From assembly GCA_013115145.1 (NCBI GenBank), contig JAAPAO010000306.1:1-41215 (forward strand): 41,215 nt of DNA, given 5' to 3'. The position numbers and the translations under genes are program-made. The notes below the pieces were generated by a model that ran no database searches, was not told the origin of the DNA, and saw only the letters and a list, made by a program, of their open reading frames with translations. The DNA is from Perkinsus chesapeaki. Its lineage: Eukaryota; Perkinsozoa; Perkinsida; Perkinsidae. Positions 31,542-40,960 of the stretch are shown one piece after another (within the stretch, counting starts at the first letter, position 1; every line of letters starts with the position of its first letter).

Positions 31542-34500
31542 TCACTTGGTCGTTATAAGCTTGTACAGAGGCTGTTGAATCTTCTTGTTTGTTGATAAAT
31601 AGGTGTGGCCTCGAACCTCTTCCACGACGTAAGGCCCTCGAGCTAATTCACCAAGCTTCATAGGCGACGGAGTTCGCAGATACACATGGTCGCCCACATT
31701 AACCTCTTTAGCCTTATCACCGAGTCTTTCACGCACACGAGCTCGGTCATCTTCCCAGAATCCTTCAATCCATTCTTCTAGTAAACGCTCAGGACGAGGT
31801 GCACAAAGCTGTGTTTGATCTTGCGGGTAAGTATGCATCAAATCCCACGACGAGATAGTAGACCACCTTGGGCGACGATTGGATAGAGATACGGCTTCAG
31901 CGACGAGAGTTCTCCAGTCGAGACGGGATTGGGTAGTCCTCAGCATTTTCAAGTTCTCGTTCAATGGGCCATGAGACCTTTCCCATTTACCACCGTAATG
32001 AGGGCTTCCTGGTGGGACCAAATGATGCTGTATATTGAGGGTAGAGGTGAAAAGCCGAAACACGCCGCTCAAATACGCTTGTCCTCGATCAGTGCATATT
32101 CGACGAGGAATACCTGAACGTGAGAAGATCCGTTTGACGGCTGTTATAAGCTGCATCGCAGTGGTTGAAGTTGTCGGTTCAGCATCTATATAGCCCGTTA
32201 ACAGGTCTGTGCAAACCACCAAATACTTCTGCTTATCTCCATTATTATCATAAGCACCACAGTGATCGACCCCAATGGTAGACCAAGGAACCCTATCTAT
32301 CTTCTTGGGGGTAGACCCTTGAATAGCCAATCTTCGTGGACGTATTTTAATGCATACCCCACAGGCCGTGACGACCTTTGCAACCATCGGTCTTATACCC
32401 GGCCAGTGAAACATCTTAACGAGCTCGTTGTAAGTGGCGTTAACACCATGATGGAAGTGCCCATGTACTGTTTTCACGATCAGGCGTTGTAGAGGACGAT
32501 CTTTAGGAGGAACTACGTACTGCGGGTGGACCAGGCCGTTGGTGTCTTGTCGGCAGTGTCGGACAATTAGGCCATTATCATCAATCGACGTAAATGGAGC
32601 TCTCAGCAAGCGAGCTTGACCATACCGATGCTGGGCTTTGCCGACGACCATAACCAGAGGAGATAGTATCGGATCTTGTTGATGATGAGGATCTCCGAGA
32701 CTCATGCAGTACTTTTGCCATTCCCTGAAAGCACGTGATAGGCGACGTTGTTGATGGAGTTGACTTGCGATATCTTCGTTTTGATATACTTGGTAACCAT
32801 CGTCACCAGCGGCGGCGTCATTCTCAGAATTCATTTGACTCGCTTTTATTGCTAGCACTGCTTCAGGGTGGGCGGGGGTGAGCTTGGACGGTATCGGGAT
32901 AGGTGTATAATCCTGCGGAAGAGTGTAGAAGGATGGTAAGTTCTCGATGCTCGATGTATCAGGTGAACGGAGGAGACCAACCAAATATGAGACATATGCT
33001 TCCCGTGCAGACCGGTGAATGTCTTCAGATATCTTCCCACGGGAAGGGAGGTCTGCAGGATTTAGAGCACCTTCAATATGAGTGAAGAGCACACGCACGC
33101 TGGTCTTCTGCTGGAGCTCGTGGACAGTATTACGGATCTTGATTACCCTTCTCTGACGTACCAATTCATCAGGTGTCTTGATAGTTGTTGACGTTCTTCT
33201 CAACCTTGCTAAGTTAACTTCAGAATCCGTACAGATGATGAGCTTGTTGATACCCCAGTAATCCGTAACATCCACAATGAAGTTCTTCAGTAGTGTTGAT
33301 GAGGTGCATAAAGCATCCAATTCCATTCGTGGTGCGGTAGGTTTGACGTCTACAGGCGTGACGAAACCCCTTGCCCAGATTCTACACCCGCCAAGGGTCT
33401 CGACGATCACAGCTGAGGCCTTGTTCGAAGCGTCGACAAATGCAATAATTGTATCAAAGTCATGGTTGTCGGGGTATAATAGTCTCGGAACGGGGCTCGC
33501 ACTCCTTAGCATGGATAGCCAGTCTTGGATGGTAGACTTCTGTTCAGCAGTCAACTTATTGGTCTTACCAGCCATGCCAGATTCTTGTAGATGCAGGCGA
33601 GCTTTCATCATGTATTCAAGGTAGAGGCCACACGGGTCAAAGAAGGTGGCCAAGAACTTGCGATAGTCACCAACCGTTTCCACGCTCTCGAGGAGTCTCG
33701 TGGCCGAAGCACAAGCCGATATTATCAGTGTATCATCATTTGACGACCAATGATATCCCAACATAGAGCCAGATTTAGCTGAACCTCCCTCCGACTCTAC
33801 TCTTTTCGCTTCATTCTCTTCGAAGCCACGTTTGGCAGCATTGCGGAGAACTATCTTAAGAACTTCGTGGGCTAGATGATGGCTAGAAGCACCAATGCTG
33901 AGGTCGTCCATGAGAATGCGAAGGCCGTACTCACCAGTGTCATCTACCTGTAAGGCCTGACGAATCTCAGCTCGGCTGGTACATAGATTATCATCCAATG
34001 AGTGGATGAGAGCTCCTGGACTGTCCGGGAGTCCAAATAGAACTCTCTGATAGGAATATAGTATACCCCGCCACCAAAAACAAAGATACCTGCGGTCTTC
34101 CTCGGATTCATACTCGACCTGCAGAAAAGCAGCTTGAAAATCACATGAGATGAAGTGTCGGAACCTTCTTAACAGATAGATAGAGCTGGTAACATGTTGC
34201 TTGTCACTGTCAGATATATTAGGGCTCACAATACCGCGTAGGCTGCTACCGTCGAAAACAGGGCGCACTTTCATGCTGCTTAGTTCGTTTCCATGTTTGC
34301 GGACCACTGGGAAATGATTCAGACAGAACTTCGCATAGTTAGGATCGATGGGCTTGATGTAACCTTTCTGCTCGAACTTCTTAATCTCGGCATCGTATAG
34401 GTCCAGAATACCTTCTCGACGTAACCTTGCCTCCAGACGGTCAGCCTGTTTGCGCAGGGCTTGGACATTGTTAGTCGGCTTCGGTCTTAACCATTTGATC

Positions 34501-36806
34501 TTATGTTTGTATCGGGTAGGTAGTACCATGTCAATATCCACTGCACTGGGGTCAGCATAGGTTGTACATATACTGTAATCGTTAGCGACGCTATTGTCGG
34601 TGACACCTTCCAGAGATATGCCATATATGACAGGTGCTTGAGGAAGGTTGCTAACATCAGGACTGGCCGAGGAGTTGCCGATGTGCTCACAGTCTTCTTC
34701 TCTAGTCACATCATTCAATAGAGGTTCAACCGTATCGGTGCTTGGTGATAGCCTTCTAGTCTCTAACTTACTAAAGAAAATATCCCACAACCTCCTCAGT
34801 TCGGGATCTAGAGAACCCAAGTTAACCAACCGGTCTTCCGTTTTAGAGAATAACCATAAGGTAGGATCGTTGAATTGGCGAAACAAGTCTGCGCTTACCA
34901 AGGCATCCTTGCTGAGGCCTCGGATAACAACCACGGGTGCTACAATGTGTTGAGAACCATGAACAAAGGTAAGGTTGTGGATAGGGCATTCTCGAATAGG
35001 TTTACCATCCGCCATCAAGGCTGTACAGAAGGACCTAGGCTTAGGAACATGGACCCCAGCGCTGATCAAACGCTCTACGAGACTTTGGCTCATAGCCGTC
35101 ATCTCAGCACCTGTGTCAATGAGGCCAGTGAAAGGGAAGGTACCGTTGCTCGAAAGAACTTTCAAAGTGGTTGATCTCAGTGAAGACGTAGGAACCGGAG
35201 TAGTAGTTCCCGCAATAAGAACATTCTCGAAAGTCAGCGATGTTGTGTTGGCCCTTTGCTTGTTGTCAGAATTACTTTGACTTGGTGGTAATGAGCCGGG
35301 GCAATGAAAAGGATGATGTTGACCTTCAGCAGCGCAGCGGGGGCATTTTCTATTTGTGCTTGCAGTGCATTTCGATGGGTCTTGACAACAGTTTTTACCG
35401 GATCCTATGGTTCTATTACAGTGGACACATCGACCATCCTTCTCGACAGGGTTCGGACTTGGACAGTTACGGTGATGGTGACCTGGAGGTTCGACTGTAT
35501 CTAGGCACCTCAAACAGCTCCAACGCTTGGGCTTGGAAGGCGCTGGCCTTCGGTCTCCACGTCTACGCTCTGGCTGGCGATTATCCGGAGCCACGTAGTT
35601 AGCATCGACGGAGTTCACGGCCTTAGAGCTGACAAGATGACCCGACTTACGATGAGCCGTAGCAAGCTGTCGAACTCGGTCTAGTTGTATCAGCTCATGT
35701 AGTAGTCCGTGGTAGCCGACAGTAGACATCTTCGTTAAACCAACTTCTCTATGCACATTCGGCAAGGTCATTAGTAGCTTATGCTTCAATACACGATCGT
35801 CAATAGGAGAACCTTGGAGTCTTTCGACCTGTTGTCTTGTTTGCTCGAAGAACTTGAGGTACTCCGACAAAGACTGCTTATCACCCATAACTAAAGAGTT
35901 CCACCGGAATAGAGCTTGGACGAGCTCGGTCTCAGAAGAGTACTCGTTATGCAGAAGGGAACAGAGACGATGGACTTCAGAACCATAAGCCGCGGCGCTA
36001 GGTTGAGGTTGTGGACATATTTTCCGGCGAACCTCTTCTGATACTATCCTTATTAAGAAGAAATAATACTCGACAGCCGTCCATGCATTATAGGCCGCAG
36101 CTTCATTAGCTGCTTTCAGTATGTCGCTGATCGGGCGGACGTCATCAATACCAGAAAAGATCTTGCCGTTCGGCACAGCTGCAGCATTCGCCGCAGTTCG
36201 GGCGTGATGGATCACCTTACCGTCCACCGGGGAATGTTCATTAGGCAATACAACATATAAGGGTTCCTCGTAGTAAACACCTGAAGTAGATACCGGCGCC
36301 GCACCAGATACACCTAGGGGAGATTGGGGGCTCGTAGCTTGCTTGTGTGCGGACTTCACTGGTGACGTTCTAATACCGGTTTCACCACCCTTAGAACTCA
36401 AGCTCATGAATTCCTTGGCCAGGTCATCTTCGGGGGCGGGTCCTTCTTCAAAATGTTTTGGAAGCTCTGGTAGTTGCAAGTCAACAGGGATATCTTCAGG
36501 TAGAAGAGGGTCTCCTTGTGAGCCTATGCTCTTTCCGATGGGGACCGTATCAGCACTGACCCGCCAGTGGGCCTTATGAGCTCCGGAAATCCAAGCTCCC
36601 AGATATGGCTTATTAGCGAGGTTAAAGAAGTGAACGTCGTCGCCGAGGAGTTGTGCGCTTGCAGTAGCCAGGGGCGCTTCCACTATTATGAAGAGGGCTT
36701 GGCCTGAATCTGATGCTCGAAGAACATAACCGGGGACAAATCTGTCCTTGTTCGGAACCTTGAAGTACCGTAGGGTAGGTGAAGTAGATGTTGAAGTAGA
36801 GGGCAT
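31542..36806 (-). CDS. BEL/Pao-like gag-pol polyprotein, intact
   Basis: A single frame runs from 36839; the first 11 codons fall mostly inside the LTR, so the Met at 36806 is the better start, giving about 1754 residues. Order (residues counted from 36839): gag; three Cys/His clusters at about 440-515 (CLRCLDTVEPPGHHHRNC and two more); aspartic protease LIDTGAEMTAM near 575; reverse transcriptase with SCDFQAAFLQV and ILMDDLSIGA (DD pair, about 978); RNase H with AFVDASNKASAVI (about 1133) and APRMELDAL, the RxEL block favouring BEL/Pao over gypsy; integrase with an HHCC finger near 1460 and a D,D,E core (GVDHCGAY, CTDRGQAYLSG, GGKWERSHG); and a basic C-terminal domain. No stop or frameshift was found. 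Confidence 0.85.
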   Translation of the reverse strand: MPSTSTSTSPTLRYFKVPNKDRFVPGYVLRASDSGQALFIIVEAPLATASAQLLGDDVHFFNLANKPYLGAWISGAHKAHWRVSADTVPIGKSIGSQGDPLLPEDIPVDLQLPELPKHFEEGPAPEDDLAKEFMSLSSKGGETGIRTSPVKSAHKQATSPQSPLGVSGAAPVSTSGVYYEEPLYVVLPNEHSPVDGKVIHHARTAANAAAVPNGKIFSGIDDVRPISDILKAANEAAAYNAWTAVEYYFFLIRIVSEEVRRKICPQPQPSAAAYGSEVHRLCSLLHNEYSSETELVQALFRWNSLVMGDKQSLSEYLKFFEQTRQQVERLQGSPIDDRVLKHKLLMTLPNVHREVGLTKMSTVGYHGLLHELIQLDRVRQLATAHRKSGHLVSSKAVNSVDANYVAPDNRQPERRRGDRRPAPSKPKRWSCLRCLDTVEPPGHHHRNCPSPNPVEKDGRCVHCNRTIGSGKNCCQDPSKCTASTNRKCPRCAAEGQHHPFHCPGSLPPSQSNSDNKQRANTTSLTFENVLIAGTTTPVPTSSLRSTTLKVLSSNGTFPFTGLIDTGAEMTAMSQSLVERLISAGVHVPKPRSFCTALMADGKPIRECPIHNLTFVHGSQHIVAPVVVIRGLSKDALVSADLFRQFNDPTLWLFSKTEDRLVNLGSLDPELRRLWDIFFSKLETRRLSPSTDTVEPLLNDVTREEDCEHIGNSSASPDVSNLPQAPVIYGISLEGVTDNSVANDYSICTTYADPSAVDIDMVLPTRYKHKIKWLRPKPTNNVQALRKQADRLEARLRREGILDLYDAEIKKFEQKGYIKPIDPNYAKFCLNHFPVVRKHGNELSSMKVRPVFDGSSLRGIVSPNISDSDKQHVTSSIYLLRRFRHFISCDFQAAFLQVEYESEEDRRYLCFWWRGILYSYQRVLFGLPDSPGALIHSLDDNLCTSRAEIRQALQVDDTGEYGLRILMDDLSIGASSHHLAHEVLKIVLRNAAKRGFEENEAKRVESEGGSAKSGSMLGYHWSSNDDTLIISACASATRLLESVETVGDYRKFLATFFDPCGLYLEYMMKARLHLQESGMAGKTNKLTAEQKSTIQDWLSMLRSASPVPRLLYPDNHDFDTIIAFVDASNKASAVIVETLGGCRIWARGFVTPVDVKPTAPRMELDALCTSSTLLKNFIVDVTDYWGINKLIICTDSEVNLARLRRTSTTIKTPDELVRQRRVIKIRNTVHELQQKTSVRVLFTHIEGALNPADLPSRGKISEDIHRSAREAYVSYLVGLLRSPDTSSIENLPSFYTLPQDYTPIPIPSKLTPAHPEAVLAIKASQMNSENDAAAGDDGYQVYQNEDIASQLHQQRRLSRAFREWQKYCMSLGDPHHQQDPILSPLVMVVGKAQHRYGQARLLRAPFTSIDDNGLIVRHCRQDTNGLVHPQYVVPPKDRPLQRLIVKTVHGHFHHGVNATYNELVKMFHWPGIRPMVAKVVTACGVCIKIRPRRLAIQGSTPKKIDRVPWSTIGVDHCGAYDNNGDKQKYLVVCTDLLTGYIDAEPTTSTTAMQLITAVKRIFSRSGIPRRICTDRGQAYLSGVFRLFTSTLNIQHHLVPPGSPHYGGKWERSHGPLNENLKMLRTTQSRLDWRTLVAEAVSLSNRRPRWSTISSWDLMHTYPQDQTQLCAPRPERLLEEWIEGFWEDDRARVRERLGDKAKEVNVGDHVYLRTPSPMKLGELARGPYVVEEVRGHTYLSTNKKIQQPLYKLITTK

Positions 36807-36823
36807 TATCCCGGTAGAAGAAA

Positions 36824-37039
36824 TGTCGCGATTTACCAACGCGGTAGGAGTGTAGATGAATAACGCCTCGGGTAGAGGTAAAAAAAGGTGCTTGAAACTC
36901 TCCTAATCTATGAGTACAACGTCACGCTGGGATAGCGTCACGTCACGTGACGCGCCACGGCGTGCTTTAGATGGCGCGGCTCTATAAAAGGAGCGTCACG
37001 GCGCGTGACACCGTCTACTTGCTGAGTTTAATCAGCACA
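36824..37039 (-). repeat. 5' LTR of nested element (right copy)
   Basis: 216 bp, TG...CA ends; transcription of the element on minus should start here. The obvious TATAAAA box faces the + strand instead, toward the flanking gag. Confidence 0.95.
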
Positions 37040-37043
37040 GCTT
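37040..37043. other. Right target-site duplication of nested element (GCTT)
   Basis: Second GCTT copy. Frame counting shows the outer gag continues in phase from 37044. Confidence 0.85.
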
Positions 37044-38603
37044 AAAAGCACTCTGTCATGTACTCCGTTCGTGTCAGAGGCGGCCAAAATCGAGTTTGTC
37101 TTTCTGAGCTTGAGGGGGCCAGCTCAAAAATATGCTAGAAAACAGGCTGCCAAAGCTGAAATATATGAGATGGATTCCGGTGAAGGTTACAAGACTCTGT
37201 TAAAGATTTTGGATGACAAATATGATAATCTGAGAGCGAGAAGATCTGCACTGCACGAGTGGGAAAACCTACGCCAACAACCATCTGAGACGGTGAAGCA
37301 ATATTATCAACGCTTCGAAGAAGCAGTGCTACAACAGGAGGACGCGGGTAGAAGCGACCTCACGGTTGAACTAAGGAAGGAGAGGTTCGGCAAAGGACTT
37401 ACTTCAATCGCAGGCTTGGCGGCCAGGGCAATGGTAGACCCTCTAACACATCTAACTTTTACTCAGTATTCTGAAATGGTATGTGGCTATGCGCAATCAT
37501 TCGAGGCATTTCCATCACTAATAGGATATGGTAAATCCTCACCCGCAGCGCAAAAACCTGTAAGAACACAACTCATGGCTGCGGATATGAAAAACTCTGG
37601 TGGTGGTAACCCTAATGATATGAAAAACTCCGGCGGTGGTAAACAATATACGTCAGGCAGCGATCCGCATTGTCGTCGGTGTGGAGCCAAAAATCACACC
37701 GAAACTTCATGCTGGTCGGGCACTATTAAAGATAAGGAGAGGAGATGCTCGAAGTGCGGGAACTATACTCACCGCAGAAAAGACTGTCCTGATAGGGACG
37801 CCAAATGCCTGCGTTGCGGGCAGAACGGGCATACAGCACAGATTTGTTGGTCGAAGATTCGCCCGGGATCGACTCAATCACGACCGTCGAAGGAAGCCAG
37901 TCATGAGACAATGCAGACAACATCCGAGGTGACGGCTGACAACGAGGCTGAGGTGAAGAAGATCGACTCGGCGGCGTCGACCATCGAAGTGTGCAATGAG
38001 GGCGCCAAAGTGGAAGGAAAAATAGAGGACTTTGTTGACACCAACGCCCCAACTATATCACTGCGGGTGGGCGAGAAACCTCCCGCAGGACAGAAGGCGG
38101 ACTGCGTGCACTTGGATGCGCTCATCGACAGTGGAGCGGGAGCGTGCTTCGTACATGCGGATCTGATAAAACTTCTTATAAAGCATAATATCATATCGGA
38201 GGATGGCATATGCAGCATCAAAGGTGTGGTGGTTACCTATGCAAATGGGGATAAGGCAAATTGCACTAGCGCGGTACGGTTACCTATACGGCCGAATGGC
38301 GACTCTCTTCATGATACTAAATGGTTACCTTGCCTCATCTCCGATACCTGTCAACATTCACTGGTCATTGGGAGACCAGGTATGAGAGTTCTGGACATAT
38401 CTATAACGGCGCTTAATGGTGGTGACTTCGAGCAATACAGCCAGGTCCCCAATCGAATGTCCGTTTTATCTATGGTGGCATATCATGCCATAGAACCCAC
38501 CCTATGCAACAAAAGACCACATGAGGATACTGTTGATACCGACTACACCTTCGAGACAGTGAAAGACTCTACCGGCCAGAGTCTGGCCGCCAGACTCGGC
38601 TAA
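37044..38603 (+). CDS. gag C-terminal part and protease of the outer retrotransposon
   Basis: Open and in the same phase as the gag part left of the nested element; the first ORF-style start is at 37071. A retrotransposon gag domain (residues about 1-130 from 37071) includes the pattern WENLRQQPSETVKQYYQRFE. Three CCHC zinc knuckles for nucleic-acid binding follow at about 198-265 (CRRCGAKNHTETSC, CSKCGNYTHRRKDC, CLRCGQNGHTAQIC). A retropepsin-like protease has LDALIDSGAGACFVH near 350, with DSG in place of the common DTG. It stops at TAA 38601-38603, while the pol frame is already open in the -1 register. Confidence 0.8.
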   Translation, partial: KSTLSCTPFVSEAAKIEFVFLSLRGPAQKYARKQAAKAEIYEMDSGEGYKTLLKILDDKYDNLRARRSALHEWENLRQQPSETVKQYYQRFEEAVLQQEDAGRSDLTVELRKERFGKGLTSIAGLAARAMVDPLTHLTFTQYSEMVCGYAQSFEAFPSLIGYGKSSPAAQKPVRTQLMAADMKNSGGGNPNDMKNSGGGKQYTSGSDPHCRRCGAKNHTETSCWSGTIKDKERRCSKCGNYTHRRKDCPDRDAKCLRCGQNGHTAQICWSKIRPGSTQSRPSKEASHETMQTTSEVTADNEAEVKKIDSAASTIEVCNEGAKVEGKIEDFVDTNAPTISLRVGEKPPAGQKADCVHLDALIDSGAGACFVHADLIKLLIKHNIISEDGICSIKGVVVTYANGDKANCTSAVRLPIRPNGDSLHDTKWLPCLISDTCQHSLVIGRPGMRVLDISITALNGGDFEQYSQVPNRMSVLSMVAYHAIEPTLCNKRPHEDTVDTDYTFETVKDSTGQSLAARLG

Positions 38604-38611
38604 GACTGAGG

Positions 38612-40960
38612 GTGCCCCAGATAGAGAAGGCGGGGGTTATGCCCCATGCGGAGCCGATAAGGCCACGCAGTTATACTGATGCGAGGATCCTTCACCACCG
38701 CTTCTTACAAATGGAGAAGGAAGGAAAGGTTGAGAGGGTCTCTGTCAGTGAGGCAGTGGTGCAACTTGAACCGGTGCTGGTAGATAAACATCAACATGCT
38801 GGGGATAAACCCAGGATATATCCAGTGGACGCGGATGAGCTGAAGACCAGATATAGAGTGACCTTAGATATGAGACCTGTCAATAAGATGGAACTAGCAA
38901 CTGATAACAAAGAGTTTATGTGGCTACCTAATAAGATGGCGTCGAGGGTCCGAACGGCGAAACCAACTGATCAGAAACAGCACCAGTCGAGTGCTCAAGA
39001 TATCCTGAGATCCATACCTGAAGATTGTACCTCTTTCTACGCAAAGATAGATTTGAGCGAGGCGTTTTACGCCATCGAAACCCCTAATGGAATCAGGAGA
39101 TTGGCCAGTACAAGAACCCAAGCTGATGATGGAAGTTCAGTATTCTGGCGTTTCACACGTTTGGTGCAGGGCTGGACATGGAGCCCTATATACTTTAGCA
39201 GAGCCGTCCAGTATACACTCGACATCATCCGGGAAAAACTCCCAAAAGGAGTAGTGGTGAGACATTATCAAGACGACCTACTGGTATGTGGTTCCAACGC
39301 CGACGATGTCAACTCTGCTCTTGTCGAGTTGAGCTCCGCTTTTGTATCATACGGCTTTCATGTGAATGAGAAGAAGACTGTGTATGCCACAGATACCATC
39401 GTTTTCTGTGGATTCCTTCTAAGCAAAGGTTATTATCGACCTTGCCCATCGAGGAAGAATCTGTCCAAAGACGCTGCCGAGGCAGCATGGCTCGAATTCT
39501 GTGGGTTCATCAAGAACCGCGCAGAGAGGCAGGCAGCCTGGTTGCGCTCATGGACGGGCCGATTCCAGTTCTTGAGAGGCTGGCTTACCCCACAGTTGAT
39601 GGAAGACCTCAGCAAGATGTGCAGCTACATCAAGACTACGCAGAGTGGTATTGTGGTATCTAACACTGATGAACAGCTACAGGGAGCATTCGAGCGCCTG
39701 TGCGAGCATGTTATCGCTGGGCGACTACCAGCCCTACGTTTCGGTATTCCCGGTCCACGGTCCCTCGGGACCATCGTCTGCACAGACGGCAACAAAGAAT
39801 CTTGGTCTGGTATTATCCTGAGACTGTACGATGCGGACACCGAGGAAGACCAGAACATTTCTACGTCTGACGACGAGCGCCTGAACAACGCCGTAGATGA
39901 ATTATTGACAGTACTCAAGTCAAGTGGGCGATATAAGGCCAAAAATTTGGTAGAACCCATCAGGATAGTGGGAGGCCGATTTACGGCAACTGAGTCGACG
40001 AGCTCATCTACATGGAGAGAGAGAGCAGCCCAGCTAATGGCAATACATGAAGCCCAAGGATATCTGACAACACCGGTGACTATAGTAAGTGATAATATGA
40101 ACGTTGGTCGAAGATGGGGTGACATCCAAGAAAACTTCGGCGGCAGATGGTTAAACCTGATCGCTTTGTATGATCGCACCGTTACTGACATGATCTGGGT
40201 GCGTCGGGATGGCTTACCAGCGTTCACCGATGCGTTGGCCAGAGTCTTCGCGGGGAGGGGAGAGCAGTGCGAGGGGGCGACCCCAATAGCACGGGACCCC
40301 GGGATCCTAGTCGACTCTGGCAACATCGAGGTCGAGATCCAACCAACTCATGTGGATTATGCTAATGATATAAATGTAGACGACGACATCGCCTATGACG
40401 ACACACCTACTTCAGACCGACTCTCCGAAATCTCCTTTGGTGAAGACACCGATGGAGACAGTCAGGGTGACGTGGAGACCAGAGCGGTCTTGGAGAATCT
40501 GAGAGCCGTATACCAGAGCGCTGAACTGAACAACTTCCTCGAGGAGATCAAAAATGCGCAGAGTCTGGACGAGGAGACGAAGTACCTGGGAGTACGGCTA
40601 TCATTGGTGCGGCAGTATTTACTGGGCGACGCCATTGACCACAACGACAAGTTAACCATTGACCGAGTCAAAAAGGTGACCACACGCTTCCTGGTAGAAG
40701 CCGGTATCCTGTTCTATAGAGGCCGGCCAGGTGTGAAACTGGTCGTGCCTAAGGCCAAAAGCAAGGAGCTGTCGACAGGAACGGGGTTACCTTGGCTAAG
40801 GTCATGGGTGTTATGCAAGTACCACGATCTGACGGCCAACTGCCACAGAGGCACCGCGCGGCTCGCTGAAGCAGTATTGAGGCTTCATTGGTGGCCCAAA
40901 GGGGTGAGTATCATATCGTACAGTGCAAGCTGGTACATAGCCAAACTCGTACGCAGTTAA
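38612..40960 (+). CDS. pol of the outer retrotransposon: RT, RNase H and truncated integrase
   Basis: The frame is open from 38537 and overlaps the end of gag by 67 nt in the -1 register. No canonical slippery heptamer is seen, so the mode of expression is unclear. The reverse transcriptase has AKIDLSEAFYAI (about residue 145) and HYQDDLLVCG (about 220) with the catalytic DD. RNase H begins IVCTDGNKESWSG (about 389). An acidic spacer precedes the integrase HHCC region (KYHDLTANCHRGTARLAEAV, about 737). The real coding part ends near 40902, where the 15-bp satellite starts; the last 19 codons to the stop at 40960 are satellite-derived. The catalytic integrase core is missing. RT class is most like Ty3/gypsy. 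Confidence 0.75.
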   Translation: MPQIEKAGVMPHAEPIRPRSYTDARILHHRFLQMEKEGKVERVSVSEAVVQLEPVLVDKHQHAGDKPRIYPVDADELKTRYRVTLDMRPVNKMELATDNKEFMWLPNKMASRVRTAKPTDQKQHQSSAQDILRSIPEDCTSFYAKIDLSEAFYAIETPNGIRRLASTRTQADDGSSVFWRFTRLVQGWTWSPIYFSRAVQYTLDIIREKLPKGVVVRHYQDDLLVCGSNADDVNSALVELSSAFVSYGFHVNEKKTVYATDTIVFCGFLLSKGYYRPCPSRKNLSKDAAEAAWLEFCGFIKNRAERQAAWLRSWTGRFQFLRGWLTPQLMEDLSKMCSYIKTTQSGIVVSNTDEQLQGAFERLCEHVIAGRLPALRFGIPGPRSLGTIVCTDGNKESWSGIILRLYDADTEEDQNISTSDDERLNNAVDELLTVLKSSGRYKAKNLVEPIRIVGGRFTATESTSSSTWRERAAQLMAIHEAQGYLTTPVTIVSDNMNVGRRWGDIQENFGGRWLNLIALYDRTVTDMIWVRRDGLPAFTDALARVFAGRGEQCEGATPIARDPGILVDSGNIEVEIQPTHVDYANDINVDDDIAYDDTPTSDRLSEISFGEDTDGDSQGDVETRAVLENLRAVYQSAELNNFLEEIKNAQSLDEETKYLGVRLSLVRQYLLGDAIDHNDKLTIDRVKKVTTRFLVEAGILFYRGRPGVKLVVPKAKSKELSTGTGLPWLRSWVLCKYHDLTANCHRGTARLAEAVLRLHWWPKGVSIISYSASWYIAKLVRS

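Larger units (their letters stand above)
31175..37039 (-). mobile_element. Nested, apparently complete BEL/Pao-like LTR retrotransposon
   Basis: 5865 bp bounded by two 216-bp direct repeats that start TG and end CA, flanked by the GCTT duplication. One long ORF on the minus strand holds gag through integrase. The purine-rich GGTTGGGAGGA just inside the left LTR (read on minus) fits a polypurine tract. The leader between the 5' LTR and the likely ATG is only 17 nt, and no TGG-type primer-binding site is visible in it. The two LTRs differ at a single base, indicating recent insertion. Confidence 0.9.
30413..40902 (+). mobile_element. Outer LTR retrotransposon (Ty3/gypsy-like), interrupted by a nested element and a satellite
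   Basis: The order on + is gag (30413-31174 and 37044-38603), aspartic protease near 38120, then a second frame with reverse transcriptase, RNase H and the start of integrase. The nested element 31175-37039 splits gag; removing it with one copy of its 4-bp target duplication brings the two gag parts back into one frame. The 3' side breaks off in the integrase zinc domain, where a 15-bp satellite begins. LTRs are not identifiable in the window. Confidence 0.75.
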
